Positions 1 to 6,986 are shown, counted from the stretch's first letter. The stretch is 64,000 nucleotides of DNA from an uncultured Bacteroidia bacterium (GCA_902789445.1 CADAOB010000005.1:1-64000), one strand, 5' to 3'. The notes: a model not told the origin generated them from the letters alone. Program-made: numbers and translations.

Positions 1-11
1 TGTCAATCACT

Positions 12-108
12 GATCAATTACTAACGACCGGTAAGGGGTTACTAACCTAAACTTAAGGTTAGTAAATGTTACCACGTACTTTATCGGAGCCTTACGGAGT
101 AATTAATC
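12..108 (+). ncRNA. Possible structured RNA, copy 0
   Basis: No gene is visible here. The arms at 12-21 and 99-108 pair at 9 of 10 positions. Inside them CCGGTAAGG (29-37) pairs with CCTTACGG with one bulge. A perfect 9-bp hairpin (TTACTAACC / GGTTAGTAA) follows. The order is outer stem, inner hairpin, then a single strand containing GTACTT before the outer stem closes, as in the three elements downstream. No promoter is visible, since the window edge cuts it off. The strand is inferred from the neighbours. Confidence 0.4.
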
Positions 109-110
109 AA

Positions 111-365
111 GTCCGGTCATTACCGATCGGTGGTAAATGGCAAAGGACACCGGAGGCTTGAAACCAAAGGTGTCCTTATTGTTTGATATAGTCGGGCAAG
201 TACTTGAGGGGAGACCTTTCTTTCGTTTACGCCATTTATCAAGATTAATTACATGCAATGAACGTAACGATAACGATCGCCTTCATCGTACGAGGTACGT
301 ATGGCAATCCCGTATTCGTCCGCTGCCCGGCGGGAGCCGGCCGCCACGCGCTGGCGGCCGGGATT
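111..365 (+). ncRNA. Structured RNA element, copy 1
   Basis: This is a non-coding stretch closely related to the element at 2787-3201. The outer stem is 134-141 with 231-238 (TAAATGGC/GCCATTTA). The inner hairpin is 143-151 with 169-177 (AAGGACACC/GGTGTCCTT). A third stem is 263-271 with 285-292 and has one bulged A. The blocks at 178-230 and 291-322 are nearly identical to 2862-2913 and 2971-3002. All three stems use different bases in the other copy and still pair, which supports a functional RNA. It ends in a GC-rich hairpin (337-345 with 353-361) without a strong T tract. Compared with copy 2 it lacks about 145 bases between two GTCCG repeats. No promoter is visible directly upstream, so it may be co-transcribed with copy 0. 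The function is unknown. Confidence 0.6.
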
Positions 366-376
366 AACGATTCATT

Positions 377-407
377 TTTGATTTTTCCGCTGTTTTATAT
401 AACTTTG
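377..407 (+). promoter_or_regulatory. Bacteroidota-type promoter of the sugar transferase gene
   Basis: TTTG at 377-380 and TAACTTTG at 400-407 are separated by 19 bases, which fits the -33/-7 consensus of the primary sigma factor in this phylum. Transcription should start near 414, about 17 bases before the GTG start. Confidence 0.75.
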
Positions 408-430
408 TAATTATTTCAAATTGTCCGCGC

Positions 431-1756
431 GTGCCCGAACAGACAAAATATAACGATTCAAGAAGGGTGCTGCTGCAAGACAGCATCCTTTCCGTATTGG
501 CATCGCTGCTGTCGATTCTGCTGCTTCGCTGGCTTACGGGAGAAGTACCGGGATTCGTGACGATCGTCCTCCGATGGATCGGCTGCTCGCTCGTGGCCTC
601 GCTGGCGGGGTATTTCGCCACGGGCTGCTACCGCTACGTGCGGCGCTATGCGACGATCCGTTCGCTGGGGCATGTCGTACTGGCCATCGTCGTGAAGGAA
701 GCGGTCCTGGCGGTCTTGCTTCTGTTGCGTTTCGTGCCCGCGGCCTCGGCCATGATGGCGCTTTCGCTGCTGCTGGCTGATTTCCTGCTGACCTGCGTTT
801 TCCTGCTCTACATCCGCGTCGCGGCCCGTCTCTTCTCCACGAAAGGTGACGATGAGGTCAATGCCGTGGTAGGCAAGAAGAACGTGCTGGTGGCCGGCAC
901 AGGCGAAGCGTCGCTGGCCCTGGCTGACGAGGCGGACAGCGGCGACATCTACAACGTCGTGGGGCTCCTCTCGCGAAACAGGGAGATGGAAGGGCGCGTG
1001 ATCCACGACCGCATCGTTTACTGGTGCGAGAGTTTCCACGAAGTGGATTCGCTGCAGTGGCGGCTGGGCGGCATCGACGCGATCCTTTTCCCCAACGAGC
1101 CGGAAGGCGACGATTCGATCTCGGAAAGCACCATCACGGACCATCCGCAACACGACGGGATGAGCGCATTCGGACGCGTGGTGAAGCGGAGCTTCGACGC
1201 GGCCGCTTCCGCAGGGCTGCTGCTGGTTTTCTCGCCGCTGATCGGCCTATGCGCCGCAGCTGTCAAGCTCGAAGATCGCGGGAAAGTGCTCTATGACCAG
1301 GAGCGCATCGGCCTCCACGGCCGCCCGTTCCATATCTACAAATTCCGCTCGATGCGGGAAGACGCCGAAGCCGTGGACAGCCCCCAGCTCTACTCCGGCG
1401 AAGAAGACCCGCGGCTGACGCGCGTGGGCCGCTTCCTGCGGGCGCACCACCTCGACGAACTGCCCCAGCTGTGGAATGTCCTGCGGGGCGACATGTCGCT
1501 GATCGGCTACCGGCCCGAACGGGCCTACTACATCGGCCAGATCATGGAACGCAATCCGCGCTACCGCTACCTCTACCAGATCCGGCCCGGCGTGACGAGC
1601 TACGCCACGCTCTACAACGGCTACACCGACACCCTCGAGAAGATGCTCAAGCGGCTGGACCTCGACCTCTACTACCTGCGCAACCGCTCGGTCTGGTTCG
1701 ATCTCAAGGTCCTCGGCCTGACCTTCCTGAGTATCGTGGTCGGACGGAAATTCTGA
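431..1756 (+). CDS. Undecaprenyl-phosphate sugar-1-phosphate transferase (WcaJ/WbaP type)
   Basis: This membrane enzyme would start a polysaccharide repeat by moving a sugar-1-phosphate onto undecaprenyl phosphate. The 441-residue protein has hydrophobic helices in residues 15-130, a middle soluble region (145-235) and a C-terminal bacterial sugar transferase domain from about 247. The domain shows KFRSM at 304-308 and DELPQLWNVLRGDMS from 342. Length and layout match the long, multi-helix class of these transferases. The start is GTG, chosen because it lies 24 bases after a good promoter. A UpxY-type regulator follows after 25 bases. It is separated by 14 kb from the main polysaccharide operon, which has its own shorter initiating transferase. 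The sugar substrate cannot be read from the sequence. Confidence 0.9.
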   Translation: MPEQTKYNDSRRVLLQDSILSVLASLLSILLLRWLTGEVPGFVTIVLRWIGCSLVASLAGYFATGCYRYVRRYATIRSLGHVVLAIVVKEAVLAVLLLLRFVPAASAMMALSLLLADFLLTCVFLLYIRVAARLFSTKGDDEVNAVVGKKNVLVAGTGEASLALADEADSGDIYNVVGLLSRNREMEGRVIHDRIVYWCESFHEVDSLQWRLGGIDAILFPNEPEGDDSISESTITDHPQHDGMSAFGRVVKRSFDAAASAGLLLVFSPLIGLCAAAVKLEDRGKVLYDQERIGLHGRPFHIYKFRSMREDAEAVDSPQLYSGEEDPRLTRVGRFLRAHHLDELPQLWNVLRGDMSLIGYRPERAYYIGQIMERNPRYRYLYQIRPGVTSYATLYNGYTDTLEKMLKRLDLDLYYLRNRSVWFDLKVLGLTFLSIVVGRKF

Positions 1757-1781
1757 GAAACCGTTTTAGAAACCGCCCTCG

Positions 1782-2294
1782 ATGAAGGATGCTGCCCCTG
1801 ACGAGAAACGCTGGTTCGTGGCACGGACGAACCACGGGGCGGAACTGGGTGTCCGCAACCGGCTCGCAGCGCTGGAAGTCGAGCATTTCGTGCCGACCAC
1901 CAGGACGCGGGGCTGGCGGGGCCGCACGGTCGAAAAACCCGTGATCAACTGCCTCCTGTTCATCCGTGCAACCCAGGCCGAAGCGCTGGCGCTGATCCAC
2001 GAACGCGGCCTGAAAGCCGACTATCTTTTCGACTGCGCCACCCACCGCCTGATGGTGGTGCCGGACAAGGCGATGGACGACTTCCGGCGCGTCCTCGACC
2101 TCTCGACCGACGAAGGCGGCCTCATCGACCGCCCGCTGCAGCAAGGCGAAAAGGTCCGCGTGATGAAAGGGCCGCTCGAAGGCGTCGAAGGCCGCATCCT
2201 CGAACTTCAGGGCAAAAACTACGTAGTCGTCTCCCTCCTCGACTCCCTCTTCACCCGCGCCGCCATCCCCCGCGCCTGGCTCGAAATCCGCTGA
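1782..2294 (+). CDS. UpxY-family transcription antiterminator (NusG paralogue)
   Basis: UpxY proteins are specialised NusG paralogues that let RNA polymerase read through the leader of their own capsule operon. The 170-residue protein has an NGN domain (WFVARTNHGAE at 11-21, EHFVPTTR) and a KOW motif near residues 124-138. It is clearly paralogous to the UpxY encoded at 57607-58131: both share FDCATHR or IDCATHR, EGGL, a KOW motif and a PRAWLE ending. Such genes normally stand first in a capsule operon. Here it is the last gene of a two-gene unit behind a sugar transferase, with no capsule genes downstream. It may act in trans, or it may be the remnant of a rearranged locus. Confidence 0.88.
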   Translation: MKDAAPDEKRWFVARTNHGAELGVRNRLAALEVEHFVPTTRTRGWRGRTVEKPVINCLLFIRATQAEALALIHERGLKADYLFDCATHRLMVVPDKAMDDFRRVLDLSTDEGGLIDRPLQQGEKVRVMKGPLEGVEGRILELQGKNYVVVSLLDSLFTRAAIPRAWLEIR

Positions 2295-2341
2295 TTCCGC
2301 TGATTCCGCAACCCCGTCCCGACGAGCTCGACATCCACTAC

Positions 2342-2397
2342 GGTCGCTGCGGAAGGGTCGCCGCGGCACGGTCGCCGCGGGACGGTCGCTGCGGCGG
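2342..2397. repeat. Tandem repeat, 14-bp unit, 4 copies
   Basis: Four head-to-tail 14-base units start at 2342, 2356, 2370 and 2384. Each begins GGTCGC(T/C)GCGG and ends in three variable bases. It lies just behind the UpxY gene in DNA with no credible gene. Confidence 0.8.
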
Positions 2398-2401
2398 CCC
2401 C

Positions 2402-2459
2402 GCGGCTGCACTGCAGCTGCCCGCGGCCGCTCTGCGGCTGCTTCGCGGCTGCACCGCGG
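2402..2459. repeat. Tandem repeat, 10-11-bp unit, 5 copies
   Basis: Five units of 10-11 bases based on GCGGCTGC(A/T)NN start at 2402, 2413, 2423, 2434 and 2445. The array directly follows the 14-bp array but has a different unit. The stretch between 2460 and 2585 holds short partial repeats (CACAGAATGC twice) and no gene. Confidence 0.7.
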
Positions 2460-2585
2460 ACACAGAATGCATTTTTCGCCGTCTAGACGCATTCCATGGC
2501 CATAAAACCCGCCAAATCTCGCCCACCGCGACCACAGAATGCGCCTATAATATGTTTCACACATTCTATGTCCAGTTCCCCTTCC

Positions 2586-2647
2586 AGTATAACCACCTTC
2601 CGGGTATATCCACCTCTCTGGTATATCCACATCCCGGGTATATCCCC
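2586..2647. repeat. Tandem repeat, 17-bp unit, 4 copies
   Basis: Units start at 2586 (degenerate), 2603, 2620 and 2637, each carrying GGTATATCCAC or a close variant. The strict 17-base period in non-coding DNA suggests slippage amplification or an array of binding sites. Confidence 0.7.
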
Positions 2648-2729
2648 ATCCCTGGCAGCCCCGCCACACATCATGCCACTCTGGCACCCAAAGGCTCTGC
2701 CCTGCCCCAAAAAATCTTTCGCCTCATTT

Positions 2730-2785
2730 GCATAAATTGCTTTTTTGTCAGAGCTGTTTGGATTTTCATGCTTATCTTTGCACTG
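2730..2785 (+). promoter_or_regulatory. Promoter cassette of structured RNA copy 2
   Basis: The 56 bases match 3291-3346 with a single difference. A clear -7 element TATCTTTG lies at 2773-2780, with T-rich sequence upstream. No TTTG sits at the ideal -33 spacing. Weaker similarity continues about 40 bases further upstream in both copies. The predicted start is near 2787. Confidence 0.7.
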
Positions 2786-2786
2786 T

Positions 2787-3201
2787 TATTAAAGATCCGG
2801 TCATAACCAGATCAATGGTAGTGGTAAAGAGCACCGGATGCCATAGGCTGAAGGTGCTCTTATTGTTTGATATAGTCGGGCAAGTACTTGAGGGGAATCC
2901 TTCTTTCGTTTACACCACTACCATAACAATAACAATAATGAGCGTAAAGATAATGATTGTCTTCATCTTACGAGGTACGTATGGCAATCCCGTATTCGTC
3001 CGTGCACACTGGCGCAGGCGAAACGGCAGAAAAGTGTTCGTTCGCGGCTACTGGCGTTGTCGGTAGCGAGGCGATGCGTGCGCCTGCAGGTGGCGATACC
3101 GCCGCCACTGAAGTAGGGGCAGCACCGTGAACAAGCCATTGTGATACTGTCCGATGCCCGGCGGGGAGCCGGCCGCCCGACGAGGGCGGTCGGCTCTTTT
3201 T
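2787..3201 (+). ncRNA. Structured RNA element, copy 2 (about 415 nt)
   Basis: The stretch lies between a promoter and an intrinsic terminator and has no credible reading frame. The outer stem is 2815-2824 with 2915-2924 (ATGGTAGTGG/CCACTACCAT). The inner hairpin is 2827-2835 with 2853-2861 (AAGAGCACC/GGTGCTCTT). A third stem is 2943-2951 with 2965-2972. The same three stems exist in copy 1 with different paired bases. The loop between inner hairpin and outer arm holds the self-complementary CAAGTACTTG (2881-2890) and AGGGGA, both also in copy 1. The 3' half (3003-3150) is GC-rich with several possible hairpins, for example GCAGGCG with CGCCTGC. It is not tmRNA, RNase P or 6S by any signature I could find. 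Confidence 0.7.
3166..3201 (+). terminator. Intrinsic terminator of RNA copy 2
   Basis: A GC-rich stem opens with GAGCCGGCCGCCC and closes with GGGCGGTCGGCTC around a five-base loop, followed by TTTTT. It is the same sequence as the terminator at 3697-3732. Confidence 0.9.
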
Positions 3202-3290
3202 GACCACAACGGAATGCTGGGAAGCGTCTCGTTGCCGCCTGACACTCCGCACCCAAAAGCCTTTCCCCGCAAAAAAATCCGTTCGAAACC

Positions 3291-3346
3291 GCATAAATTG
3301 CTTTTTTGTCAAAGCTGTTTGGATTTTCATGCTTATCTTTGCACTG
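3291..3346 (+). promoter_or_regulatory. Promoter cassette of structured RNA copy 3
   Basis: This is a near-identical copy of 2730-2785 lying 561 bases downstream. The -7 element TATCTTTG is at 3334-3341. The predicted transcription start is near 3348. Confidence 0.7.
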
Positions 3347-3347
3347 A

Positions 3348-3732
3348 TTACATAAGAAACGCCTTTGTGCGTAAGAGTCTTGTACCAATTAAGGCATTTC
3401 AGCCCCTACTGAAATGCCTTTTCTGAAATCTACGACAAAAGCCGAAGGAGTACTTCGCCCAACCTCCTGAATCCTTTTACAAGACTCAAACTCTTATGTA
3501 TGAAAAGGATTATTCACGTTGTTGTGTTTCTGTACAAAAAGTACAGATCCCCTAAACTTGTCCGGGTCAAAGCCTATAAACGTCGGCGCCGGGGCAAGAT
3601 TGAAAGGGTCCGATCACACTTTCGTTGCGTTAGGGGACGCTAAGCGAGTGTAGTGAACTTTTCTTAAAGGTATATCTGTCCGACCTTCGGCTTTGGGAGC
3701 CGGCCGCCCGACGAGGGCGGTCGGCTCTTTTT
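3348..3732 (+). ncRNA. Structured RNA element, copy 3 (about 385 nt, divergent)
   Basis: It has the same promoter and terminator as copy 2, but the body has little sequence identity. The helix order is kept: outer stem 3375-3384 with 3478-3487 (GAGTCTTGTA/TACAAGACTC), then a 12-bp inner hairpin 3391-3402 with 3409-3420. A small hairpin follows with CGAAG (3443-3447) and CTTCG (3453-3457) around GTACTT, in the position of CAAGTACTTG in copies 1 and 2. Downstream, CTGTAC/GTACAG (3530-3535 with 3541-3546) precedes ATCCCC, as GTAC precedes ATCCC in the other copies. TCCCCTAA (3548-3555) pairs with TTAGGGGA (3630-3637). The function is unknown. Confidence 0.62.
3697..3732 (+). terminator. Intrinsic terminator of RNA copy 3
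   Basis: A strong GC stem (GAGCCG... / ...CGGCTC) is followed by TTTTT at 3728-3732. It is identical over its length to 3166-3201. Confidence 0.9.
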
Positions 3733-3770
3733 GGCCGGGGACAGCGAAAGGGCGAATAGGACGACGGCGT

Positions 3771-3858
3771 TTCCCATCCTCAAAATGGGCGTTAAATGAG
3801 GACGGGAAGACGAAAAGCGACGGTCCATCCTCAAAAACGGCCAAAAATGAGGATGGGA
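3771..3858. repeat. Pair of related inverted repeats, 53 bases apart
   Basis: TTCCCATCCTCA (3771-3782) faces TGAGGACGGGAA (3797-3808). A second copy, TCCATCCTCA (3824-3833), faces TGAGGATGGGA (3848-3858). Each would form a 9-12-bp hairpin. They lie between the RNA terminator and the 3' end of smpB. There is no clear T tract, so terminator function is doubtful. Confidence 0.6.
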
Positions 3859-3885
3859 GGTGCGGTAGCCGCGGCGGGGGGGGGC

Positions 3886-3946
3886 CAGCGGGCGGGGGCC
3901 AACGCCGGCAACCGCGGCAGCGGGCGGGGGCCAGCGGGCGGGGTCA
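3886..3946. repeat. GC-rich direct repeats at the smpB 3' end
   Basis: The unit CAGCGGGCGGGGGCCA occurs at 3886-3901 and 3918-3933 and in shortened form from 3932. The third copy touches the smpB stop codon. Confidence 0.55.
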
Positions 3947-4402
3947 GCTGCGGTCGAGGTCGCGGCGGAGGTCTTTTTCCTTGATGGATTCGCGCTTGTC
4001 GAATTCGCGTTTGCCGCGGGCCAGGGCGATGTTGAGTTTGGCGTAGCCGTTTTCAGCGATGAAAAGGCGGGTGGCGACGATCGTCAGGCCTTTTTCCTTG
4101 ACGGCGCGGGCCAGCTTGCGGAGTTCCTTCCGGGTGAGCAGCAGTTTGCGGTCGCGCTTGGGATCCTGGCGGCTGAAAGCGGAGCCCCACCAGTATTCGG
4201 CCACGTTCATGTTCTTGACATAGAGTTCCCCGTTCACGAAATAGCACCAGCTGTCCACCAGCGAAGCCTTGCCTTCGCGGATCGACTTGATCTCCGTCCC
4301 CCACAAGACAATGCCGGCCGTGAAGGTCTCGATAAACTCGTATTCGAAACCGGCCTTCTTGTTGCGGATCTCCACCCTGGGCTTTTTCTTTTCCTTTGCC
4401 AT
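3944..4402 (-). CDS. smpB: SsrA-binding protein SmpB
   Basis: SmpB binds tmRNA and delivers it to stalled ribosomes in trans-translation. The protein has 152 residues from the ATG at 4402. This start is preferred to an in-frame ATG 13 codons upstream because it gives the normal family N-terminus. The SmpB core is complete: an [23 protein letters not shown] segment, [18 protein letters not shown] and the C-terminal basic tail rich in K, R and E. A minus-strand promoter lies at 4439-4446. The tmRNA gene itself was not found in this window. Confidence 0.96.
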   Translation of the reverse strand: MAKEKKKPRVEIRNKKAGFEYEFIETFTAGIVLWGTEIKSIREGKASLVDSWCYFVNGELYVKNMNVAEYWWGSAFSRQDPKRDRKLLLTRKELRKLARAVKEKGLTIVATRLFIAENGYAKLNIALARGKREFDKRESIKEKDLRRDLDRS

Positions 4403-4438
4403 ACGCCTTGTCAGATGCAATTGCACGCTAAAACGTTG

Positions 4439-4446
4439 CAAAGGTA
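4439..4446 (-). promoter_or_regulatory. smpB promoter, -7 element
   Basis: On the minus strand this reads TACCTTTG, a full match to TAnnTTTG. The predicted transcript starts about 30 bases before the smpB ATG. It diverges from the SPFH gene promoter. Confidence 0.7.
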
Positions 4447-4455
4447 ATGAAAAAA

Positions 4456-4487
4456 TTTGGCGGGATACGATTTTTGACCTATATTTG
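4456..4487 (+). promoter_or_regulatory. Promoter of the SPFH gene
   Basis: TTTG (4456-4459) and TATATTTG (4480-4487) are 20 bases apart, the consensus arrangement. The start codon is 27 bases further on. Confidence 0.78.
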
Positions 4488-4513
4488 TGATATCATTTTG
4501 ATATTATTCTAAT

Positions 4514-5455
4514 ATGGAAACGAAAGAATTTGAATTCAAAGGCTTCAAAATCAGCGGCTTCATCGCCCTATTCCTGATCCTGGCCATCATCGTGGCCGAC
4601 ATCTTCATCTTCCGGGCTGCCGCCACGACGGCCGCCAAGCCTGAACTGCTGGTCGGCATCACCATCCCCGTGTCGTTCCTGCTCATCATTTTCCTGGCCA
4701 TCGGCATGGTGAAGCTCGAGCCCAACGAGGCCCGCGCCCTGGTTTTCTTCGGCAAATACTGCGGCACCTTCCGCGAGAACGGATTCTGGTATCTCAATCC
4801 CCTTCTCTCCAAGAAGAGAGTTTCGCTGAGAGCCCGCAACTTCGACGCCGAAGCCATCAAAGTCAACGACAAGAGCGGCAACCCGATCCTCATCGGCCTG
4901 GTGCTGGTCTGGCGCGTGAAAGACGTCTATAAGAGCCTCTTCGAGATTGACTCCCAGACGATGAGCACCCAGGGCAGCCTGAGTTCCACGATGAAAGCCT
5001 TCGAGAGCTTCGTCAAGGTGCAGGCCGACGCGGCGCTCCGCCAGGTGGCCGGCAACTATAATTACGACGAAAACAGCAATCCGGGCGAAGATGACATCAC
5101 CCTGCGCTCCGGGGCCGAAGAGATCAACGACGTGCTGACCGAAACCCTCAACGAGCGGCTGTCCATCGCCGGTATCGAAGCCGTGGAGGCCCGCATCAAC
5201 TACCTGGCCTACGCGCCGGAAATCGCCGCCGTGATGCTCCGCCGCCAGCAGGCCGACGCCATCATCGCCGCCCGCGAAAAGATCGTGGAAGGCGCCGTAT
5301 CGATGGTCAAACTGGCCCTCGACAATCTCAAGTCCGAAGGTGTGGTGGAACTCGACGAAGAACGCAAGGCCGCGATGGTGAGCAACCTGCTCGTGGTGCT
5401 CTGCGCCGAGGACAACGCCCAGCCTGTGGTCAATACCGGGACCCTGTACAAGTAA
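4514..5455 (+). CDS. SPFH/band 7 membrane protein
   Basis: This 313-residue member of the prohibitin/stomatin/flotillin fold has two N-terminal membrane helices (about 14-36 and 46-68). The SPFH domain follows ([19 protein letters not shown] onward, about 70-245) with a helical C-terminus. Such proteins form membrane-associated oligomers that organise microdomains or assist proteases; the exact role here is unknown. A small Arc-like gene starts three bases after its stop, an arrangement I recall as common beside SPFH genes in Bacteroidota. Confidence 0.9.
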   Translation: METKEFEFKGFKISGFIALFLILAIIVADIFIFRAAATTAAKPELLVGITIPVSFLLIIFLAIGMVKLEPNEARALVFFGKYCGTFRENGFWYLNPLLSKKRVSLRARNFDAEAIKVNDKSGNPILIGLVLVWRVKDVYKSLFEIDSQTMSTQGSLSSTMKAFESFVKVQADAALRQVAGNYNYDENSNPGEDDITLRSGAEEINDVLTETLNERLSIAGIEAVEARINYLAYAPEIAAVMLRRQQADAIIAAREKIVEGAVSMVKLALDNLKSEGVVELDEERKAAMVSNLLVVLCAEDNAQPVVNTGTLYK

Positions 5456-5458
5456 GGA

Positions 5459-5623
5459 ATGGCCAAGGAAGGAACCAAGAGTTTCGTCTTGCGCATCGAC
5501 GCAGCGACTTTCGAGGCGCTCGAGCGATGGGCCGCCGATGAGTTCCGCAGCACCAACGGTCAGCTGCAGTGGATCATCGACGATGCCCTCGCGCGGGCGG
5601 GACGCAAGCCCAAGAAGTCGTGA
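5459..5623 (+). CDS. Arc-like ribbon-helix-helix protein (54 aa)
   Basis: This is a very short gene beginning at an ATG three bases after the SPFH stop. The product reads [20 protein letters not shown], then a helix ([12 protein letters not shown]) and [16 protein letters not shown], with a basic end. The pattern of a short strand with alternating residues followed by two amphipathic helices fits the ribbon-helix-helix (Arc/MetJ) DNA-binding fold, which acts as a dimer. It is probably co-transcribed with the SPFH gene. Its target is unknown. Confidence 0.75.
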   Translation: MAKEGTKSFVLRIDAATFEALERWAADEFRSTNGQLQWIIDDALARAGRKPKKS

Positions 5624-5660
5624 AAGCTACTTCGCTCCGCTCAGAATGACAGGTTTTTTT

Positions 5661-5668
5661 TATATTTG
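5661..5668 (+). promoter_or_regulatory. pgk promoter, -7 element
   Basis: TATATTTG matches TAnnTTTG and follows a T tract. The leader would be about 50 bases long and carries the repeated motifs at 5687-5715. Confidence 0.7.
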
Positions 5669-5686
5669 CGCCCGAAAGCCGTTTTG

Positions 5687-5715
5687 AAACGGATATAAAC
5701 GGATACAAACGTTTA
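5687..5715 (+). promoter_or_regulatory. Repeated motif in the pgk leader
   Basis: AAACGGATA occurs at 5687-5695 and again at 5697-5705, exactly ten bases apart, followed by AAACGTTTA at 5707-5715. The same parts, with the first two inverted, lie at 8120-8149. The role could be an operator or an RNA site; this is inference. Confidence 0.45.
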
Positions 5716-5723
5716 AACACGAT

Positions 5724-6977
5724 ATGAAACAGTTAGATTCCTACGATTTCCGCGGCAAGAAAGCCATCGTCCGCGTCGATTTCAACGTTCCTTTGAACGA
5801 TCAGTTCGAGATTACCGACGACACCCGCATCCGGGCTGCCATCCCCACCCTGAAAAAAGTGCTCGCAGGCGGCGGCGCCCTGATCATCATGTCGCACCTC
5901 GGCCGGCCGAAGGGTCCCGCCGAAAAATTCTCGCTCAAACATATTATCGCCCGCGTCGAGCAGTATCTCGGCGTGCCGGTGCAGTTCGCTCCGGACTGCC
6001 AGCAGGCTGATGCCCAGGCGGCAGCCCTCAAGCCGGGCGAAGTGCTGCTGCTCGAAAACCTGCGCTTCTATGCAGAAGAGGAAGGCAAACCCCGCGGACT
6101 GGCCGAAGACGCCACCGACGAGGAAAAGAAAGCCGCCAAGGCCGCTGTCAAGGAGAGCCAGAAAGCCTTCACCAAGAAGCTGGCTTCCTATGCCGACTGC
6201 TACATCAACGACGCTTTCGGCACGGCACACCGCGCCCACGCTTCCACGGCTCTGATCGCCAAGTATTTCCCCAACGACAAGATGTTCGGCTACCTGATGG
6301 AAGGCGAGATCCGCGCCATCGACAGCGTGCTGAAGAACGCCCAGCACCCGTTCACGGCCATCATCGGCGGTTCGAAAGTCTCCTCGAAACTCGAAGTGCT
6401 CAAGAACCTGGTCACCAAGGTCGATAACCTGATCATCGGCGGCGGTATGGGTTATACCTTCATCAAGGCCGAAGGCGGCAAGATCGGCAACTCCCTGCAC
6501 GAAGACGAACTGATTCCCGACGCACAGGAAATCATGGCCAAGGCCAAAGAGCTGGGCGTGAATCTCTCCCTCTCAGTCCAGACCCGCGTGGCCGACGACT
6601 TCAGCAACGAGGCCAACGTCCAGATCGTCCCCTCGCACGAGATTCCGGACGGCTGGCAGGGGATGGACGCCGGTCCGAAGTCCATCGAGAACTGGAAGAA
6701 CATCATCCTCGGCTCCAAGACCATCCTCTGGAATGGTCCGGTGGGCGTGTTCGAGATGCCGGCCTTCGCGACGGGTACGCTGCAGATTGCCGAGGCGCTG
6801 GCCGAGGCGACGGCAAAGGGTGCCTACACGCTTGTCGGCGGCGGCGATTCCGTCGCAGCGGTCAACCAGATGGGCTTCGCCGACAAGGTGAGCTACGTGT
6901 CCACCGGCGGCGGCGCCATGCTGGAAGCCATCGAAGGCAAAGACCTGCCGGGCATCGCAGCCATCCGCGAAGACTGA
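5724..6977 (+). CDS. pgk: Phosphoglycerate kinase
   Basis: It transfers phosphate between 1,3-bisphosphoglycerate and ADP in glycolysis, in the cytoplasm. The 417-residue protein has the normal family length. It shows the N-terminal substrate-binding signature RVDFNVPLN (18-26), the SHLGRPKG motif, and the C-terminal nucleotide-binding glycines GGGDSVAAV and STGGGAMLE. The next gene, a lactonase-like protein, begins nine bases after its stop and is probably co-transcribed. Confidence 0.97.
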   Translation: MKQLDSYDFRGKKAIVRVDFNVPLNDQFEITDDTRIRAAIPTLKKVLAGGGALIIMSHLGRPKGPAEKFSLKHIIARVEQYLGVPVQFAPDCQQADAQAAALKPGEVLLLENLRFYAEEEGKPRGLAEDATDEEKKAAKAAVKESQKAFTKKLASYADCYINDAFGTAHRAHASTALIAKYFPNDKMFGYLMEGEIRAIDSVLKNAQHPFTAIIGGSKVSSKLEVLKNLVTKVDNLIIGGGMGYTFIKAEGGKIGNSLHEDELIPDAQEIMAKAKELGVNLSLSVQTRVADDFSNEANVQIVPSHEIPDGWQGMDAGPKSIENWKNIILGSKTILWNGPVGVFEMPAFATGTLQIAEALAEATAKGAYTLVGGGDSVAAVNQMGFADKVSYVSTGGGAMLEAIEGKDLPGIAAIRED

Positions 6978-6986
6978 CGCTGCCGC

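Noticed and set aside
1704..2687. A 327-aa minus-strand frame opposite the UpxY gene
   Set aside because: It is antisense to a clear NusG paralogue and continues through simple GC-rich repeats. Such long antisense frames are common in GC-rich DNA.
2728..3066. A 112-aa frame across RNA copy 2 and other small frames at 2483-3426
   Set aside because: They lie in stretches explained by RNA stems, promoter and terminator repeats. The same bases code for different peptides in the two copies and none resembles a protein.
2787..3732. The RNA genes as tmRNA, RNase P RNA or 6S RNA
   Set aside because: Lengths near 400 and the nearby smpB made tmRNA attractive, but there is no alanine-tRNA-like end (no GGTTCGAATCC and CCA) and no tag frame. 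The RNase P core GAGGAAAGTCC is missing. No long open-complex-like hairpin as in 6S is seen.
5627..5650. CTTCGCTCCGCTCAGAATGA-like stretch before pgk
   Set aside because: It resembles a short dispersed repeat seen in many bacterial genomes. Only one copy lies in the window, so its repeat nature cannot be shown.
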